Of a stretch of DNA of 64,000 nucleotides, positions 61,135-64,000 are shown piece after piece. The DNA lies in assembly GCF_044457565.1 (NCBI RefSeq), contig NZ_JBITGZ010000036.1, positions 1 to 64,000 of the forward strand, in the 5' to 3' direction. Under the pieces are notes generated by a model. The model saw nothing but the letters and a program-made list of their open reading frames with translations. It ran no database searches and had not been told where the DNA came from. Positions within the stretch are counted from its first letter, which is position 1, and each line of letters begins with the position of its first letter. The DNA comes from Kitasatospora sp044457565. GTDB lineage: Bacteria; Actinomycetota; Actinomycetes; Streptomycetales; Streptomycetaceae. The position numbers were made by a program, and so were the translations under genes.

Positions 61135-62244
61135 GTGACCCGGGACCTGGTCCTGCATGACTGGGTGGTGGCCGGCATCGCGCTGGCCTCCGGCTGTGTG
61201 GCCGGCCTGGTGCTGCGGGCTCTGATGAAGTGGCTGGGCAAGCACGCGAGCAGGACCAAGTGGAGCGGGGACGACATCATCGTCGACGCGCTGCGCACCA
61301 TCGTCCCCTGGGCGGCCGTGATCGCCGGGGCCGCGGTGGCCGCTTCGGCCCTGCCGCTCACCGCGCGGATCGGGGGGCTGGTCGACCGGTCCCTGACAGC
61401 CGTGCTCATCGTCATCGCGACGCTCAGCGCGGCCCGGGTGGTGGCCGGGCTGGTGCAGTCGGTGGCCGCGTCCCGGACGGGCGTCGCGGCGTCCGCGACC
61501 ATCTTCGTGAACATCACCCGGATCGTGGTGCTGTCGATGGGCGTCCTCGTGGCCCTGGAGACCCTCGGGGTGTCCATCGCCCCGCTGGTCACCGCCCTCG
61601 GGGTGGGCGGTCTCGCGGTCGCGCTGGCGTTGCAGGACACCCTCGCCAACCTCTTCGCGGGTGTGCACATCCTCGCCTCGAAGACGGTCCAGCCAGGTGA
61701 CTACATCCGGCTCACCAGCGGGGAGGAGGGGTACGTCGTCGACATCAACTGGCGCAACAGCGTGGTGCGCAACCTGTCGAACAACCTGGTGATCATCCCC
61801 AACGGCCGCCTGGCCCGGACGAACATGACGAACTACTCCCAGCCCGAGCAGAAACTGTCGATCCTGGTCCAGGTCGGGGTCGGCTACGACAGCGACCTGG
61901 AGCACGTGGAGGCGGTCACCCTCGACGTCGTCGACAGCGTGATGGCCGATATCAGCGGCGGCGTGCCCGACCACGAGGCCGCCGTCCGCTTCCACACCTT
62001 CGCGGACTCCAGGGTCAACTTCACGGTGATCCTGGGCGTCGGCGAGTTCAGCGACCAATACCGGATCAAGCACGAGTTCATCAAGCGCCTGCACCAGCGG
62101 TACCGAACGGAGGGCATCTCGATCCCCGCACCCACGCGCACGGTCTCGCTCCAGCAGGACGGGGCGGGCGCACCGTCGTCCCTCCCGCCGGTGCCGCACC
62201 AGTGGGATGCGTCGTCCGAGGTGCTGGCGGACCGGCGGCGGTAG
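61135..62244 (+). CDS. MscS-family mechanosensitive channel
   Basis: A 369-residue small-conductance channel from a GTG. Four hydrophobic segments precede the pore helix: WVVAGIALASGCVAGLVL, RTIVPWAAVIAGAAVAASA, SLTAVLIVIATLSAARVVA, IVVLSMGVLVALETLG; the pore/TM3 region is VTALGVGGLAVALALQDTLA, NLFAGVHILASKTVQPGDYI, and the beta domain contains NLSNNLVIIPNGRLARTNM. The C-terminal alpha-beta domain is complete. It protects against osmotic down-shock. A single intact housekeeping-like gene between mobile elements. Confidence 0.9.
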   Translation: MTRDLVLHDWVVAGIALASGCVAGLVLRALMKWLGKHASRTKWSGDDIIVDALRTIVPWAAVIAGAAVAASALPLTARIGGLVDRSLTAVLIVIATLSAARVVAGLVQSVAASRTGVAASATIFVNITRIVVLSMGVLVALETLGVSIAPLVTALGVGGLAVALALQDTLANLFAGVHILASKTVQPGDYIRLTSGEEGYVVDINWRNSVVRNLSNNLVIIPNGRLARTNMTNYSQPEQKLSILVQVGVGYDSDLEHVEAVTLDVVDSVMADISGGVPDHEAAVRFHTFADSRVNFTVILGVGEFSDQYRIKHEFIKRLHQRYRTEGISIPAPTRTVSLQQDGAGAPSSLPPVPHQWDASSEVLADRRR

Positions 62245-62287
62245 CCGGCGCGGGGGCTAGACGCAATACCGGTGACTTTGGTGGGCT

Positions 62288-63628
62288 TTGGTCGTTGGGC
62301 TGATTGTGCCAAGGCCTGGTCAGGTGAAGTCGGCGGCGGGTGAGCGGTTCTCGGATCGGATCGCGCTCGGGGTGCTGCCCCGTGCGTTCCCGCCGGAGCT
62401 CGTGGATGAGGTGATCGCTGAGTGCGGGCGAGTCGAGAAGCGTCATCGGCTGCTGCCCGCGCGGGTGGTCGTGTACTTCGTCCTCGCCATGTGCCTGTTC
62501 TCGGGCCAGGGCTACGAAGAGGTCGCGCGCCTGCTCGCCCACGGACTGGAGAGGGAAGGGCGCTGGCAGGGCTCCTGGCGGGTGCCGACGACAGCCGCGA
62601 TCGGCCGGGCGCGTCTGCGGCTGGGGCCGGAACCGCTACGGGCCCTGTTCGCCCGGGTCTGCCGGCCGGTGGCGACTGTGGAGACGGACGGGGCCTGGTT
62701 TCGAGGATGGCGTCTGGTCGCCGTGGACGGCACCACCTTCGACCTTCCCGACACGGCGGCGAACGCGGAGTTCTTCGGCCGGCCGGGAACCTGCCGGGGG
62801 CAAGGACGCAGTGCGTATCCGCAGGCGAGGGTCACCGCGCTGGTCGAGTGCGGCACCCACGCCGTGTTCGCGGCCCAAGTCGCACCACTGGCTGTCCACG
62901 AGACCGCGCTCGCCCAGGAGTTGTTCGCTTCCCTGACGCCCGGGATGCTTCTGCTGGGTGACCGTGGCTTTCGCGGTCTCGACCTGTGGCGGGCGGCGAC
63001 CGCGACCGGCGCCGACCTCCTGTGGCAGGCCAAGAGCGACGCCGTCCTTCTGGTCCTGACTACGCTGGAGGACGGCTCCTATCTCTCGCAGATCTTCGCC
63101 GCCCGCGACACGAACCGCCGCGCCGACCCAACCCAGGTCCGCATCATCGAGTACACCCTCGGTCGAACGGACGGCGAAACCACTGTCTACCGGCTGGTCA
63201 CGAGCATCCTCGACCCACAGGCCGCGCCAGCTGCGGAACTCGCCGCCCTCTATGCCCAGCGGTGGGAGATCGAGACCACGCTGGATGAGATCAAGACCCA
63301 CCTGGGCGGGCCGCGCCTGGTCCTGCGGTCCCAGCACCCGCGCGGCGCCGAGCAGGAGATCTTCGCCTTCCTCCTGGTCCACCACGCACTACGCGACCTC
63401 ATGCATCAGGCCGCCCGGCAGGTCAGCCACGATCCCGACCGAATCTCCTTCATCCGCACCCTGCGGGTCGCCCGCCGCCACGTCACCGCCCAGGCGGCTA
63501 AGAGCTCGGCGGCGGCGTCAAGGGTGGGCGAGATACGGGAGGGGCCTCTGCTATCCAGGGGATCGACCAAGATCTTCCTGAGAGAGCAGAGGCTCAGTCG
63601 CCCAGTTTGTCACGGGCGGAACCTATGA
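62288..63628 (+). CDS. IS4-family transposase
   Basis: A 446-residue transposase. Insert_N domain: RFSDRIALGVLPRAFPPELV, RLLPARVVVYFVLAMCLFSG; DDE core: RLVAVDGTTFDLPDTAANAE (Asp), GMLLLGDRGFRGLDLW (Asp), LYAQRWEIETTLDEIKTHLG (Glu in the YREK-type signature). The catalytic residues are intact. The last 20 or so residues (LREQRLSRPVCHGRNL) probably come from the adjoining element. Terminal repeats could not be assigned with confidence. Confidence 0.85.
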   Translation: MVVGLIVPRPGQVKSAAGERFSDRIALGVLPRAFPPELVDEVIAECGRVEKRHRLLPARVVVYFVLAMCLFSGQGYEEVARLLAHGLEREGRWQGSWRVPTTAAIGRARLRLGPEPLRALFARVCRPVATVETDGAWFRGWRLVAVDGTTFDLPDTAANAEFFGRPGTCRGQGRSAYPQARVTALVECGTHAVFAAQVAPLAVHETALAQELFASLTPGMLLLGDRGFRGLDLWRAATATGADLLWQAKSDAVLLVLTTLEDGSYLSQIFAARDTNRRADPTQVRIIEYTLGRTDGETTVYRLVTSILDPQAAPAAELAALYAQRWEIETTLDEIKTHLGGPRLVLRSQHPRGAEQEIFAFLLVHHALRDLMHQAARQVSHDPDRISFIRTLRVARRHVTAQAAKSSAAASRVGEIREGPLLSRGSTKIFLREQRLSRPVCHGRNL

Positions 63629-63629
63629 C

Positions 63630-64000
63630 GTGTTCGCGCCTGGTCATATCGGTGAGTTAACGCAGGTCATCCCACCCGAGTCGGTGGACGCGGTACTGGA
63701 CGAGACCGGAGCTCGCGAGCGACGACTTCGGAGCCTCCCCTCCCGCGTGGGGGTGTACTTCGTGCTCGCGCTCGGGCTGTTCGGGCACCTGGGTGCCTGG
63801 CTGGTATGGAGCAAGCTCGTGGCCGGACTGGCCGCCCGAGCTCCGCAGCCGTCGGAGAAGGCACTTCGCGATCTGCGTCGCCGAGTCGGCGTGGCCCCGC
63901 TCAAGCGGCTGTTCGACGTGCTGGCCGGCCCGCTGGCCCAGCCGTCCACGCCCGGAGTGCGCTACCGCCGCTGGCGCACGGTCGCCTTCGACGGCTGCGG
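63630..64000 (+). CDS. Second IS4-family transposase, cut by the window end
   Basis: Starts at a GTG: FAPGHIGELTQVIPPESVDA, VLDETGARERRLRSLPSRVG, VYFVLALGLFGHLGAWLVWS and reaches RYRRWRTVAFDGC, the first catalytic Asp block. It is nearly the same as the fragment at 41155-41412 and directly follows the first IS4 transposase, apparently a nested or tandem insertion. Confidence 0.75.
   Translation, partial: MFAPGHIGELTQVIPPESVDAVLDETGARERRLRSLPSRVGVYFVLALGLFGHLGAWLVWSKLVAGLAARAPQPSEKALRDLRRRVGVAPLKRLFDVLAGPLAQPSTPGVRYRRWRTVAFDGC

Noticed and set aside
1..64000. CRISPR arrays or Cas genes
   Set aside because: I saw no regularly spaced direct repeats of 25-40 bp and no Cas-like proteins on either strand.
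1..64000. Numerous long antisense readings over real genes
   Set aside because: They are Arg/Pro/Gly-rich and mirror the codon bias of genes on the other strand, as expected for high-GC DNA.

Overview
The window is very GC-rich, with strong third-position G/C bias and typical Streptomyces-like families: SARP/AfsR and NB-ARC regulators, a large MocR regulator, a HelD-type RNA-polymerase motor, paired P450s, DUF4232 lipoproteins and replication-relaxation proteins. It is best read as an accessory or chromosome-arm region (or large plasmid) of Streptomyces, Kitasatospora or a close relative. Insertion sequences of the IS3, IS4, IS110, IS1380 and IS630 types, a group II intron remnant and many frameshifted or truncated genes show active turnover.

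Layout. 0-2.8 kb: decayed helicase and MFS pieces, a rhomboid-like membrane protein and a run of tRNA-like sequences. 2.9-9.9 kb: the most interesting block, a tightly overlapping minus-strand operon (KAS III/OleA-like, GT2 glycosyltransferase, P450, acyl-adenylating OleC-like ligase, OleD-like reductase) with a divergent second P450. It looks like the A, C and D parts of an olefin/beta-lactone pathway without the OleB decarboxylase, plus oxidative and possibly glycosyl tailoring. 10-18 kb: an internally deleted IS3, two secreted proteins, a ribbon-helix-helix/VOC/methyltransferase operon and gene-poor stretches. 17.8-25.5 kb: PfpI/MocR pair, SRPBCC and thioesterase genes, a SnoaL-like protein, a broken LuxR-type regulator, and a TetR/flavin monooxygenase pair. 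25.8-29 kb: an IS1380 split by an IS110.

29-43 kb: HelD-like ATPase, small secreted proteins, a MazF-type toxin-antitoxin pair, remains of a replication-relaxation gene, a DUF4232 lipoprotein beside a membrane-anchored XRE regulator, a RibD-type reductase and hypothetical proteins. 43-51 kb: FMN reductase, then a minus-strand operon of two flavin monooxygenases and a broken SGNH hydrolase, divergent from a large SARP-type regulator; three repeats with 11-bp periodicity lie in the shared upstream region. 51-58 kb: a chimeric, broken nuclease/SGNH/FN3 gene, a TetR/MBL-fold pair, a truncated IS1380, and a two-gene operon of a 71-residue protein and a helical-repeat protein. 58-64 kb: an NB-ARC regulator split by an IS630, a group II intron 3' end, an MscS channel and two IS4-family transposases.

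All functional statements are from reading the sequence and family knowledge; no searches were run.
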